Assembly (NCBI GenBank): GCA_003008705.1
Contig: PDUO01000012.1
Span: 820,870 to 884,869, forward strand
Reading direction: 5' to 3'
Length of the DNA stretch: 64,000 nt
Origin: Pezicula radicicola
Taxonomy: Eukaryota; Ascomycota; Leotiomycetes; Helotiales; Dermateaceae
This document shows, piece after piece, positions 1 to 11,676 of this stretch. Position numbers and translations under genes: made by a program. The notes under the pieces are model-generated. The model was not told the origin of the DNA. It worked only from the letters and a program-made list of their open reading frames with translations, and searched no databases. Position 1 is the first letter of the stretch. The number at the start of each line of letters is the position of its first letter.

Positions 1-1328
1 AGGTCAAAAAGTGTCGAGTATCCAGTGACCAGCAGCGCAGCCCCCCTGTCGGGTCGTGACGAATTGCAAAGTCGAGGGCGCGCCAAGCCCACGTTGTTCT
101 AATTTGAGTCGCGCTTCTTTCCTTAAGTAATCTTAGCGTTGGGTGCACTACAGTAACAGTAGGTACACCACTGTCCTGTTTTCTTAGCGAGTACCGCCAG
201 GGCAGAACGCATGCATCTCTGGTGCATCTTTCTTCTGTACCAAGGTCCCATCTGTCATCTGTCATCTCGACCGAATCCAACGACATCGCAACAAGCAGTA
301 GCAATGCATCTTGAGCATCGTCTTCTTCTTCTTCTTCTTCCTCCTCTTCTCCTCCTCCTCTTGTGCAGTCGAGCTATGCCTTCTTCAGACATGCCTCCGA
401 ACGGCCATGCTCACATCATTCTGTACTGCACTGTACCTTAGTCTTCACACCCTCTCTTGTCCTGACCCTCCCCTGCGCGCAGATGCTCTCGATCCATGCT
501 TCCACGCTCCGTTTTAGCCATGTTGCTTTGTCGCTACCGTGGTCAGTGTAAGCAAGCCCATGCATGATCGGCCCAGGTCTTTGGAAGAGTACCGCAAGGT
601 ACTGCACTAATACCCTCGAGGCTGAGGCTTTACTCAGCGCAAGCATATGTCTATTTCAGCCCGTATGCCATTTGAGGGGCCGACTCTACATCTCGTAAGC
701 CACTTCCATCTCTGTCTCTCTCTGCCCCCCTCCCCATACCATACCATACCTCGTTCACAGACCACCCGTTTGAGTCCTGGCTCGTCGTGCCCTGGTACCC
801 TCCTCCCCCCTTCCTGGCCTCCTCGGATCTCAGGGCTAGCTCCTCCTCCTGCACGACCTGCACTACCCAGGACTCCGTTCTGTCCCTCTTCAGACGACAC
901 TTACCGGCACTGCGCCTTCGAACTCCGACTCAGACTCACCCTACTTGGCGCCATGTATAGCTTTTCTGCAGGTCAACCTGCATATCTCTCCTGCACTTCC
1001 ACCATTCATAGACTGCTGCCTTATATTTTATGAGTAGCACTCACTGCTTCTATCTCGGTCAAGAGCATAGGACTATAAGGCAGTCACCTCCTCTCAGCTC
1101 AATGACTCTTCACAACTGTCATCTGCCCCTCAACTAGACTTTCCTTGCTCAGGCTTCTCTTTCAGTCTGTTACTTATATACATTTCATTGCATCCGTACC
1201 AGTCTTAGTCTTCAGGCATTCTATAATTTCTATTACCTCCTCCACTATATCAACTTCGACCTTCAGCTTCAATCGATCCTTTCTGGCATTCATACCTTAC
1301 TACATCAACCTTACACACAACCGTCAAT
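1..1328. other. Gene-free leader region, pyrimidine-rich
   Basis: No convincing coding exon is visible. The + strand is rich in C and T, with a CTT/CTC run at 319-361, as is common for promoters and long 5' leaders of filamentous fungi. It most likely serves the small gene that starts at 1329, because the CT-rich character persists right up to that ATG. Confidence 0.5.
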
Positions 1329-1583
1329 ATGTGTTACCTCGTTGTTGAGCGGTACTCAGTATGCCGGTGCCTCTACTACAAGCACAGCGTCGACATGTGC
1401 GCAGCATACGGACAGCAAGGGCACCGTGTGCAAGAGAGAACAGTCCTCGTGGGTTACGCCTGCGACAGACACTCCTCACACCAATACCAAACATCTTCTT
1501 CACATGATGGATACTCGGATTCTGGCTATGGGACCGCCAGTAGTGGGTCGAGATCATCGCGCAGATCTGGCCATCGGCGGTGA
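1329..1583 (+). CDS. Small conserved fungal Cys-containing protein, function unknown
   Basis: A single-exon reading frame encodes 84 residues starting MCYLVVERYSVCRCLYYKHS. Cysteines lie near residues 2, 12, 14, 24 and 45, followed by an invariant-looking VQERTVLVGYACDRHSS block and a low-complexity Ser/Gly/Tyr/Arg tail. I recognise the general pattern (MC-x-VVE-x-Y-x-C-x-C-LYY-x-H, then a VGYAC-x-HS block) from unnamed small proteins of many ascomycetes; no function is known to me. The Cys/His spacing could bind a metal, but that is inference. The ATG is the first after a long CT-rich leader, and the strand antisense to it carries a longer but non-protein-like frame. There is no intron and no signal peptide. 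Confidence 0.7.
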   Translation: MCYLVVERYSVCRCLYYKHSVDMCAAYGQQGHRVQERTVLVGYACDRHSSHQYQTSSSHDGYSDSGYGTASSGSRSSRRSGHRR

Positions 1584-4500
1584 AATATATTGTCTTCAAT
1601 AACTGGATATTCATGGCAAAGCTCCCCTCTTGTGCTGTTCGAATTCGATGACTGGGTTCATTATCTTTTCTCCTTCCGAGGACGAACTTCTTCCACTCCG
1701 CCATCTCAACTTACTCTCCTCCTCGTCGGTCACGATCGATTCATGAGCGCCTCTGCGCCTGGAAGACTCCCAAGCCCACGTCTCCTCGTACCCGAATCAA
1801 CCCTCTGAAACTCACATTATGTCCACACTATTCGAATATATGCATAATTTCCGTCTCTCGAATCTACATACGAACGTCACGCGCAATGCCATGAGCTACG
1901 AAGTTATTGAAGGCGCATAATAAGGGAACAAAAAGGGTCCAGTCCACACAAACTTGTACTACGATACGCGACACACTTGGTTTTTTCGACAATCAGTTTT
2001 TTGAGATTACACTGCATAGCGAGGTCATCAATAGGAGCATAGCGTTGGTATTTGGGATCATTGGGCACGGTGTTATTCCTTCATGCGTCTCTTTTTCTCT
2101 TATTTCTTTTGGGGCTGGTTTTTTTGCTTTTGCTTTTTCCTTTTGTTCAATTCTACACTGCGGTCTTTTTTGCATTGGGAGGATACATGATACCATGGTA
2201 CTGGTGTTTGGGATTGGGATTTTTTGGAGGGTTTCAATCGCTTGGCTTTTTTTCTCTTTCTTTTTTCTGGCGCGGTATTTTGGGTTGTTATTTCCTTTTT
2301 ATTTTCCAATCGCATGCGGTTACATCTACTTCTCTATTTCCCTGTCTCAGATCAAACCCTCCAATTATCTCTCTCTCCTATCATGTTAAACCATACATCC
2401 TGTTGTCTAGAAGCTGGTTCTTCACCCAGCTCTACTAGCGGGCCCAACCTAAACACATGTATTTTTCTTTATTTTCATAGGAAGGAAGGTCAGGTTGACC
2501 CTGCAGGAAATCTCAATTTCTCATACTCAATTGTTCTGTCTGTCTCTATTTCTAAATTTGTTGTGGTTGTTCCACTCACCGAATGAGTCATCTACTCTAC
2601 TGGTACTATTACTTGCTGCTTGCTTTGCATTTTCTACTTTCACATGTTGATCATGGATTTGTATCTATCTCACTGGTCTACCGCTCATGCAGTCATATAT
2701 CAGCAGGCCAGGAACTAGGCAGGTCCTGATTTCCAATGCCGTACGGAGTTTATGGCTGGTATTTCCGTCTATTGTCAGGTAGCGATGGGCGAAGAGCATC
2801 AGGAGTTAAAGAAACAAATGGGGATATTGTTGCGCGGTTGGAGTGGTTATTGAGTTGGACTAGGATCAGACAAGGCATGTCGTTGCGTCGTCGCCTATTT
2901 TGCCTACGAGACGACGAGGTTTATACAGTTCATGTGATGAAAGTTCTGGGGTCCAAGTCGCAAAAGGTCAGAGATGGATTTGAGAAGAGAAGAAAGTGCG
3001 TCATTCAATGCAGGAAGTCAGGTGTTGGAGACTTGGAGTAGATTAGGCTCAGGCAGCCTTCTCTGATCTTGTCTTGCGATCGGACTGTGATTGGTGTGTT
3101 TGGATTTTGGATGATTTGCTTGGGAGCCGGCTGGACCGGATCGGTGGTTTGCGGCTTGTGACGGGGGTACCCTTCGTATGAAGGTACCGTATTTACCGTA
3201 TCTCACTTTACGATATCAAGTAACCAAACAAGCACCAGCGACTACTGTTAGTTCGAAGGGCAGAAGGGCGCGCCCGAGATGACCGGGAGCTTAAATTAGC
3301 TACAAGTATAGATACTGTAGATGGATATGATGATGCAGCGCCGGGAAAGCAAATAGTAATGTAGAAATTCCAAGAAATTCCAAATCTGAGAGTATTTTTG
3401 AGTATTGTGATTACTTTACTTGTCTGCTTGTGAGACTTGTCTATACTGATTACGGGCTGTTAATCCGACCGACTGATCGACTGACCGGTTTTAAGAGTCT
3501 TGTGCTTTTGCGGCTTGTGGTTTGTGGTTTGGTTATGGTTGTGGTTAGTATGTAGCCTTGTGGTGAGGTGCGTTGGTGGGGGATGCTAAAAATAACTCCC
3601 GGTTTTTAGTAAGGGTCTGTGGACCTGTGGACCTGTAGTAGTTCCCGCGAACGATTTTGACGACGCCAACGATGATGAAAGATGAAAGATTACACTATGA
3701 TGGTGGGGGAGTTCTTAGTAGATGGGGGAGGGGTTTGTGAGATGTTGTTGGGTTTTTTAAGCGCTGTGATTTTGGGATTTGAATTTATTTGGGGATTGAT
3801 TTTGGATTTGGATTTGAATTTAATTGAGGTAGGTAATGAGGAGTTGGCCAATTGGGTTGGTGGGCTCGTACGGTAGAAAGACAAAGTGTAATGTATAAGT
3901 ATGGATTATGGGTTATGGATAAAGGTGATTTATTTCTATCGTAAGTAAGTGAAGGTTCAAGGCAGAATTGTGAGATGTAGATGCAGATGGGTAAGGAGTG
4001 TAGGGTTAGATGGGGGGCGATTAGATGGGATGGATGGGATGGATGGTGATGGCGATGGGGCAGGCTGATTTGATGATTTGATGATTTTGATTTGATGAGA
4101 TGGGTATAGGACGGGATGGCATAGGATCTATTTGGAATTTATTGGGGAGAAAAATGCCTTGTCTTATTTAGAAATAGGCACACATCGTATCTTGTATGTC
4201 TTTGAAAGGTTCTTTAATAAGTACCTTACTAGTAGGTTAGTAGGTTAGTACTGTACTTAGCCTGGCTTTGGTTTTTATGTACAATACGGTGTACAAGTAC
4301 GCTAGGTGCAGAAGTGCAGTAGAGTATTTTGTATAGTGCTGGTGGTATTTTTTTGTACTTGTACTTATGTACGAAAGTACTTAGTTAGGTGAGATGTGGC
4401 TTTGGGGCTTGGCGGGCCATTTTTGGGGGTGGCTATTTACATGTTTTTTGTGGTACTCCGCACTGTGAGTATTATGTTTTTTTGATTCCGGAGGTAGCTG

Positions 4501-4705
4501 GATTGGGAATGGAGATGTAGCTTTTGTGTGGCTTTCTTTACTAGCCAGGTCGTATTTTGCTGTGGGATTGGGTTGAAGGTTTGAGTTTGGGGTCCTTTTT
4601 ACGAGTAGGAGTGGCTGGTGCGGCTTTCTTATCTCGGTGCCTTCCAATCCCTTCCATTTCTTCCTACTGTATCACCAGTAATATCTTACTGCATGTAGGC
4701 AGGTA

Positions 4706-4729
4706 TTTCGCTTTCGCTTTCGCTTTCAA
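4706..4729 (+). repeat. TTTCGC hexamer repeat
   Basis: Three perfect tandem TTTCGC hexamers followed by a decayed fourth copy (TTTCAA). It lies in the gene-poor GT-rich region. Confidence 0.8.
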
Positions 4730-4837
4730 TTTCACTTTGGGATTGGAGTTGGACTCTTAGACTGTTGGAGATTTGGATTGGGGGCCTTTTACGAAGGCAT
4801 TGAAGGTATGGAGCTGGTGGAGTAGTGAAGTGGGAAT

Positions 4838-4857
4838 GGGGGGGGGGGGGGGGGGGG
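4838..4857 (+). repeat. Homopolymer of 20 G
   Basis: An uninterrupted run of 20 G on the + strand. The exact length in an assembly should be treated with caution because homopolymers are error-prone. Confidence 0.9.
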
Positions 4858-5301
4858 AGTGGCTGGTGCGGTACAGTACCAATACTCTTGTTGTTCCTTC
4901 CGTCTGATCTTACCCAGTCGGTAATCATACTGTAGGTAGGACGGGTAGGTACTGTACGATGGGAAGGATGGGAGGACAAAACAAGGCTCTGTGCCTTAGC
5001 CTTAGCCTTACGATATGCAAGTAGGTGGGCAAGTATGCAAGTAAAGCGCCTCGCGCCTGCCTGACAGGGTGGAGTGAGCTTGAGCGCTTAAATTGAGACT
5101 CTGGTGCTCGTAGGGCAGACAAGGACTGTAGAGAGCCTGTGAGATTGTGAGATTTGGGATTGTGAGGCCGTGGTATCGTACCTGCAGGCTGCGTGAGTGA
5201 GATGGTTGGATATGTATGTCTTTGATGTACTGCACTGGTGGGTATAGTACAGTGCTGGGAAGTTTGCTGGGAAGTTGGATGGTGGATTGGGGGTCTGCTG
5301 T

Positions 5302-5318
5302 GGTGTGTGTGTGTGTGT
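5302..5318 (+). repeat. GT dinucleotide microsatellite
   Basis: A short pure GT tract in the GT-rich region, about eight units. Confidence 0.8.
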
Positions 5319-6496
5319 GGTGGATTTGGGTGTGGTTGAGGTGGAAGGTGTGGAGGGGCCGTACTAGGATGGGGTCCAAGAATAGGTATGGGGGTTAGCG
5401 TACCTTGTCTGATGACATACATATCTGTACTTGGCGAGTTGGCCATTTGACGGGTCAATGGGTTGACGTATAGGAGAATTTCTTTCGGTGATGGCATGTG
5501 GAAACTTCAATAGTTTTTTCTTGGTAATCTTAGTTTTCAAGTTTCCCCGTCTTATAGAATGCCCATACCATAGATGGGATTGGCCATGTATCTTTCGTCT
5601 ATGTAGCTTTGCGGTACGGGTACGGGAGGGGACGGAGGGACGGAGGTTATGGTTCATGGGTTTACTTTATTCAGCATACATGATATGTACATGTACATGC
5701 GCAGTATACATACACATTGCATATGCACGAACTTACATGGTATTTAACACGTTTTTGTTATTTTACCTGTTCTTTTCATCCCATCTGTACCATCCCATTC
5801 CACCCATTCCACCCATCCCACTCTACTCACCCATGCTATTCCATCCCAGCTATCAAATGATCGAATCGAGATCGAGGTACTATACCTCCGTATGTACATA
5901 TGCACATCAGAGGGCAGGACACCAGGGACAGGCTTTCTATTTTTGAGTCTGTGTGTAGATTTGTACAACGATTAGTGGGTTTTTCGGGGCGGTTGTACTG
6001 ATTTGGTAAGGTAGGCTATTGTTACTGTTGGTAATTGTCATAAATACTTTTTTGTAAGCTATTGGATTAGGGAGGATATGACATATGTGTTGAGTAACGA
6101 TACTTCAATTTTTGGTATCTTGAGTAATGGGTTGCCTCGTTCAGCACCTCTGTCAGGTATCTATTTCTGTGATGCACATACGAAGTATGCACTGAATGCT
6201 GGGTAAGAACCACATAGTATTTGAAGTCATTTGTTTGTTTATTTTGATTTCTTGTCTGGATGTAGTTGTTAATAACCAGGAATATGGGAGGTGATTGTGT
6301 GATCTGTCGATCTACCTCGATGCCAATTCCTTAGCCAAGATTTTCAGAGTGCCTTGCTTGCTGCACCTTTATTTGGTACCTGGTATTATCCTGTAACGGC
6401 TTTACCCGGTATGAGCTTGGTAGAACTGACTGGACAGCCAATACCTTTCCCCAGCAACAATTCCCAGTCCCGATTTGCTCTTGCGTAGCCGCTTCA

Positions 6497-8730
6497 TTAT
6501 GATTCTGTATTTGTGATATCTCTGAATCTATTGACGTCCGCAAGAGGACATCGACACTCGAGTTGGACACCCTTTCGTAATGCGTATTGAAGAGCATCTG
6601 GACTGATTTCTCGACAGTTGTTCGCCTTCACTCGCTTGATGCCCATCTCAACAAATTCCCTGATAGCCGAGCCTGTGATTTTTGCGCTAGAGACATCCAA
6701 TACTTGGAGATTAGGATACCGCTTGACAATCTGCAAGACCTTATCTTCGTCCAAATGTGCATCGGCAAGCGAAAACTCCTCCATGATGTCTGACGCTAGG
6801 AACGTTTGTTCGACATCTGCTGCTGTTCGAAGGAGGTAGGGATCTATACCGCCACAGTTGAATGTTTTGAGATTTCCGGTTGTGATGGAAGGTTTTGTGA
6901 GAGAACCGATTGTCGTACCTCGTAAATTTGTACAGTAGCAGTTGAAGTATTTGAGCAATGGGAGATTGTTCCGTTCCCCGTCCGGGTTTGTATTTGAGAA
7001 AAGGTGGAGATTCCTACCAAGGTCGAGGTATTCAAGTGTAGGTGGGAGTAGCGGAATTTCGAGGAGACCATTATCGTTTAAATTAAGGTGCTTGAGCTTG
7101 CTCCACTTAGTCAAGTCCATTTGGCTAGAGTTAAAAGATGAGACATCCCACCTAGTAACGCACAGGACTTCTAGGTTAGGGAAAGCTTCGACGAGACCGC
7201 GCTATCATTCAAGTTAGCTATCAAAATCTGATAATGCTGTTCAAAGAATGATGGATCCAAGCTGCACTCAATAAGTAGATCTTTCATTCTGAGAGTCAAA
7301 CGTGGTCTTTCAAGAAAATGTTTCTAGTTGAACCAGTGATATGCTACTCTTAAAGCGCAGCTTTGTTATGTCCTCAAAAGCAACAAGATATCAAGGAACT
7401 TACTAGATTGAACAGTGGTGCGTATCCCTTCGACGGATGGGCTTGGAGACGCAAAGTCGTCAGTAAATCAGATTTGGGACCTTGCCAATCTCCAGCCATT
7501 GTCCGAATCCCTGTCTCTATTGACAGGAAGCTGGCTTCCCTTAGTGTTGCCTTTGTAAAATCTAAAGCGTGAAGCAGAGATCCTGCTAGAACTTGGCAGT
7601 TTGTGTTCACGAACAACCTCTGTAGGTTTTCGGCTTCTGGTAGTGCTTTTACAAGCGAATCTCCAGCCAGGCCAGGCCCGACAATCTCCAAATCCTGCAG
7701 TGTTTTGCAGGTTCGCGTAAGATAACTCATCTTTGTAGCATTAAAACCCCCGGATTCCGCTGGGCGCATAGAAATTCTAGCCGTCTCCACTGTGTATTTA
7801 GATCTCTTCAAGTATGCTTTCAGAGCTTTCTCGGTCACAGCGCGACGAGCAGCAGTTGTATCAAGGACATTCCAAAGCCTAGGTAAAGACTCAAGAACTC
7901 GCTTCCATGTCTTTAGAACTGAGAGGCAGATCCTATTCACAGTAAGTCCACCATATTAACACATCTAGGGTAGGTAGTTCTTACACCCGGTCTCGCATAT
8001 TTAGATACTGAAAGATCATTTCGACCAACTCAGTAGGAAGCTTAACAAGAGGATCGCAGGGTGTGGGTGCCAATTTCCGCTGAAGTTTGTTAAACATTGA
8101 TTGGAGTATCTGCATCAATTAGTTTATTCACTAATGATATGTCGAGCAAGGAGCATACCGTGCGGTCCTCATCGCCACCAATTTTGACCTTCTCCAGGCC
8201 TCGCTGATACATTGTCAAAGCAAGTCCATCTTGCTTCATCAGCTGCAAGACCTTCCCAACTCGAAGATATCCCTGGGTCGTGGATCAGTTTCAGTTTTCG
8301 CATAGGCATTCGACAGTGCAAACTGACTTTAACAAGCTGTGGCTTTAGTTTAAGCATTTCTCTAGCATCGCGCAAAGCTGACTTGAAGTCCTTTAGTTTT
8401 TCATGGGTTGCAGCACGATGATCCAGTGCAATTAATAGCATGTGATTAGTACTCATCTCAACAGCCTGTGAATGGTTAGTCAAACTCTCTGAGCCAGAGT
8501 GCATCGTAATTTCTGGGGAACATAAAAGAGACTCTGGTGCTTTTGAATTGAATTGAAGAGAAGAGAAGAGAGCAGGGAGGACGAAGAAATCTTCAAAGAA
8601 AATATGTCCTAACCTCCTTGAAGGCTAAGAGAGCTCCCTCATAGTCCTTGGTCTGGTACCTACGGCGGCCACGTTCAAACGGACCCATCCCTTCTTCGTC
8701 GACATTGCGCTCTGCTTTGATCTTGGACAT
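6497..8730 (-). CDS. TPR/F-box/leucine-rich-repeat protein, Dia2/Pof3-like SCF substrate receptor
   Basis: Six exons, complement of join(6497..7201, 7404..7932, 7985..8109, 8159..8272, 8328..8465, 8614..8730), 575 residues. Order of domains: N-terminal TPR segment (about residues 14-120, with FERGRRRYQTKDYEGALLAF and the GYLRVGKVLQLMKQDGLALT repeat), an F-box (about 144-188, LPTELVEMIFQYLNMRDRV then SVLKTWKRVLESLPRLW) that spans the exon 4/5 junction, and a C-terminal LRR solenoid (LEVLCVTRW, LKHLNLNDNGL, LEYLDLGRN, LQVLDVSSAKITG). This three-part architecture is that of yeast Dia2 and fission-yeast Pof3, F-box subunits of SCF ubiquitin ligases acting at replication forks and in genome stability; that role is inferred from architecture. 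The ATG is the first in the open frame and the gene is divergent from Erv41 across about 350 bp. Confidence 0.85.
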
Positions 8731-9079
8731 GCTGTAATTGTATCTGAATTGGTTTTGGCTTGGTCTGGTCTGGTCCTGGATGGTGTCTGTGTTGTTAATA
8801 ATTCAGCGAGGTCGTCAAGGCAAAGAAAGACGCGACAATAATCTACACGCGACTGAAACAGGGATTAATGTCAGCCTCGCGCTAGCGGCGCACAGCGTAC
8901 GAATCCGAGACCCTCTTCCAAAGCCTTGAAAGCTGTCCTCAACTCCAAATCTGTGAATTTATCCAACCAAAGTCCCACGACCTTTTCGCTCTTCATTCGC
9001 TTTAATTGCGCATACTTTCCTTGAGCGCGTTGGATTGATATGCTAGTAGCACCAATCTCGAAAGAGTGAACATCGAAAG
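8731..9079. promoter_or_regulatory. Bidirectional promoter between F-box gene and ERV41
   Basis: The 349 bp between the two divergent start codons must hold both promoters. No named motif stands out. A minus-strand open frame (8871-9230) crosses this interval but runs antisense over the real first exon of ERV41 and is not a gene. Confidence 0.5.
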
Positions 9080-10406
9080 ATGAACGGCTTCGCAGAGCAT
9101 GGCCTCGACGAGGACGCCTTTGGGGAGAAGCCAGGAAACATTGTCCAAGCTTTTGATTATTTTCGTAAGTTCCGAGTAATTGCTTCGAAATTGCGTTTTG
9201 CGACTTAGCGCTGTCTTGTTTTGTCTCCATTATTCCCGTACAAGGTCCTTAGATCACACTAGCTAATCCTGCCTCGTTGAATAGCTAAGGCAAAACCACA
9301 ATATATAACCAGAACATCTGGTGGCGGGAAATGGACCGTCGCAATGCTAGTAGTTTCAACACTGCTCATATTTTCCGAATTTACACGATGGTGGCGTGGG
9401 CACGAGGAGCACACTTTTGCTGTGGAAAAGGGAATAGGTCATTCCATGCAGATAAATATGGATATGGTACTGGCCATGAAATGCATGGATATACATATTA
9501 ATGTGCAAGATGCAGCTGGCGACCGCATATTAGCAGCAGAGAAGTTGAAGCGGGACCCCACCAATTGGAGCCAGTGGGTGGATAAGAAGGGTGTTCACAT
9601 TCTTGGTAAGGATGTACATGGTAAAACAATAACTGGTGAGGGCTGGCACAACTTTGAGCACGATGAGGGATTTGGAGAGGAGCATGTTCATGATATTATT
9701 GCAGCTGCAGGCGGTGGAAGAAGAGGAAAGTTTGGGAAGACTCCTAGGGTCAAGGGAGGACCAGGTGATAGCTGTCGGATCTTTGGAAGCTTGGACGTGA
9801 ACAAAGTCCAAGGTGATTTCCATATTACTGCACGTGGCCACGGTTACCAAGAATTTGGGGCGCACTTGGACCATAGTGGTAGGTCTTACACAGAAGAGTC
9901 CCATCTAGTTGTTACATGCTTACCTGCACACAGTCTTCAATTTCTCCCACATCATCAATGAGCTCTCCTTCGGCGCTTTCTACCCTTCTCTCCTCAATCC
10001 CCTCGACAAAACGCTCTCCACAACACCTAACCACTTCCACAAATTCCAATACTTTCTCTCTGTGGTCCCCACCGTCTACTCCGTCGGCAGCATCTCAGAA
10101 TACTCCCACCGTGAGATCTACACAAACCAGTACGCCGTTACGGAGCAATCACATATGGTTGGTGAGCGATCCGTCCCAGGAATCTTCTTCAAGTATGACA
10201 TCGAGCCATTGCTTCTCACAGTCGAGGAGAACAGAGATGGCTTCTTGAGATTCGTGGTCAAGGTAGTCAACGTGTTTAGTGGTGTGTTAGTTGCAGGTCA
10301 TTGGGGATTTACACTTACTGAGTGGGCCATCGCAGTTTGGGGGCGCCGGAGGAAGAGGCAGAGTGATGGTGTTCTGAATGGAAGGGCACATGAGAGTTAC
10401 GATTGA
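9080..10406 (+). CDS. ERV41: Erv41, COPII vesicle / ER-Golgi cargo receptor subunit
   Basis: Three exons, join(9080..9164, 9285..9878, 9934..10406), 383 residues. The short first exon encodes MNGFAEHGLDEDAFGEKPGN and the IVQAFDYFPK junction, the family's start signature, and splices in frame into KPQYITRTSGGGKWTVAM. An N-terminal membrane segment (LVVSTLLIFSEFTRWW), a large lumenal domain with the GHGYQEFGAHLDHS and FNFSHIINELSFG motifs, and a C-terminal membrane segment (KVVNVFSGVLVAGHWGF) follow, the layout of Erv41/Erv46 proteins. Known family role: with Erv46 it cycles between ER and Golgi in COPII/COPI vesicles and retrieves leaked ER residents. Length is normal. Without exon 1 the protein would lack its cytosolic N-terminus. 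Confidence 0.93.
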
Positions 10407-11676
10407 AAAGGTGGTCTTGTTTATATCTCTTCATACAATATACATGCTTTTTTTTATTAGGTGCTAATTGCATCCGGCGTTCAAATTTCTTTAGCGAGCC
10501 TTAGAGTGGTTTGTTCGAAGATCGAATTGTTATACTAGAGCAAACTGTATTTTTAAACCAGGGTCAAATCCTGGAAGAGCCAAGAGTGCATGCAAGTCGC
10601 TTGAATGGAATCAATGAGCGGAAACGGAGGCATGTTATATGCTATGCGGAAATTCTGGTTGAATTATGTTCCTCTATAGACCTATGTATACCAACTCCTA
10701 AACGACTTCGCTATGATCTGCTGAGGGGGCTGGAGATGTCAATTTGGGATTTGGATTGATGATTAGAGGTGAAGTTGAGTAATGTTGTAGGTTGAGATGT
10801 TATGAAGGTGATGTTTAGGTTCCAGCGCGCTCTAGTGGTCTACCAAATGGGGTTGCTAGCCTAGGCAGGTTAGGGGATAGAAAACGCTAAGCGAGCACAA
10901 AAAGCGCCACAAAAAAGGAGCAATTAGAAGTGTCCCAAGAACGTCAGGTAGAGTTAGGCAAGGAATGATGGTAGTACGCTAAGAAGAATCCTATCCATTG
11001 AACCAGCAGCCCACACCAAATCTAATTGCAGAAGCAAAATTGCGTAAATGGTTTATTAAGGGATAAGAAAACATCACTCACTATATTTAATACACCAACT
11101 CCGTCTTATAAGCCTATCTATACCTACTAGCCAAACCTACAAACACCCTATTGACACCTCAGTGAAACCCTTACTTTTCCTGTATAACGCAGTATGATGC
11201 CCGGTCGTAGAAAGTAGTTTGAGTTGCACTTTCTTGGTATGTCTGCTTTTGGTAGAAGCTAGGCGAGGGATGTGAAATTCCCGAAACACTTGCTAGCCAA
11301 ACGAATAAGTACAAGCTCTCTAGTCCGTATTTCTAAGTTAAATCATACATAAATATCTGGTATAGCCAAACAGCAAAATAGAGTGCTAGTAAGGAGTGTA
11401 CTTAGTAGTAGCTAGGCATCTTGGTATGTACTATGCGACAGAGGCCTTGGTACCTCTTGATTGTTATACTTAGTCACTGTTAACTCGAAAAACACCTAGA
11501 GTTATTCTGCTGCGAAGCTTGACTTTGCTATAATATGTATCCATTCCCTCGGCTAAACATAACGATCTAAAAGAGAAGAATGCTCGAAGTATCACGACCC
11601 ATGAACTGCTTTACGTTACCTGCCTATGCTTCATCCAATCATTGATATCACCTCCCAAATTCCCCGCACCACCAGC
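10407..11676. other. Intergenic, no gene seen
   Basis: About 1.27 kb between the 3' ends of ERV41 and the convergent glycosyltransferase gene. It is AT-rich and interrupted by stops in all frames apart from short frames without ATG or domain character. It should contain both 3' UTRs. Confidence 0.5.

Larger units (their letters stand above)
1584..6496. other. Gene-poor 4.9-kb region with strong strand asymmetry
   Basis: This stretch separates the 3' ends of the small gene at 1.3-1.6 kb and the F-box gene that ends at 6497. About 2.1-2.5 kb is T-rich; about 2.8-5.4 kb is G/T-rich on the + strand with many short GGGATGGAT-like, TTAGTAGG and GATTTGATGATT-like repeats. Open frames exist on the minus strand (for example 4925-5497), but they are Pro/His/Thr low-complexity translations of the GT-rich strand and lack any recognisable domain or splice logic. 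I see no gene here. Confidence 0.5.

Noticed and set aside
1324..1704. Minus-strand 126-codon frame
   Set aside because: Antisense of the small conserved protein gene; the sense product has the recognisable pattern.
4990..5010. CCTTAG triple repeat resembling telomere sequence
   Set aside because: Fungal telomere repeat is CCCTAA/TTAGGG; this permutation is CCTTAG and only three units long.
4925..5497. Minus-strand 190-codon frame
   Set aside because: Pro/His/Thr low-complexity translation of a GT-rich strand with no domain; overlapping frames of the same kind are all open there.
8871..9230. Minus-strand 119-codon frame
   Set aside because: It lies antisense over the genuine first exon and intron of ERV41, whose N-terminal motif and splice junctions fit the family exactly.
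10550..10580. tRNA T-arm-like hairpin CCAGGGTCAAATCCTGG
   Set aside because: No matching acceptor, D-arm or anticodon arm can be drawn around it, and the loop lacks the expected T.
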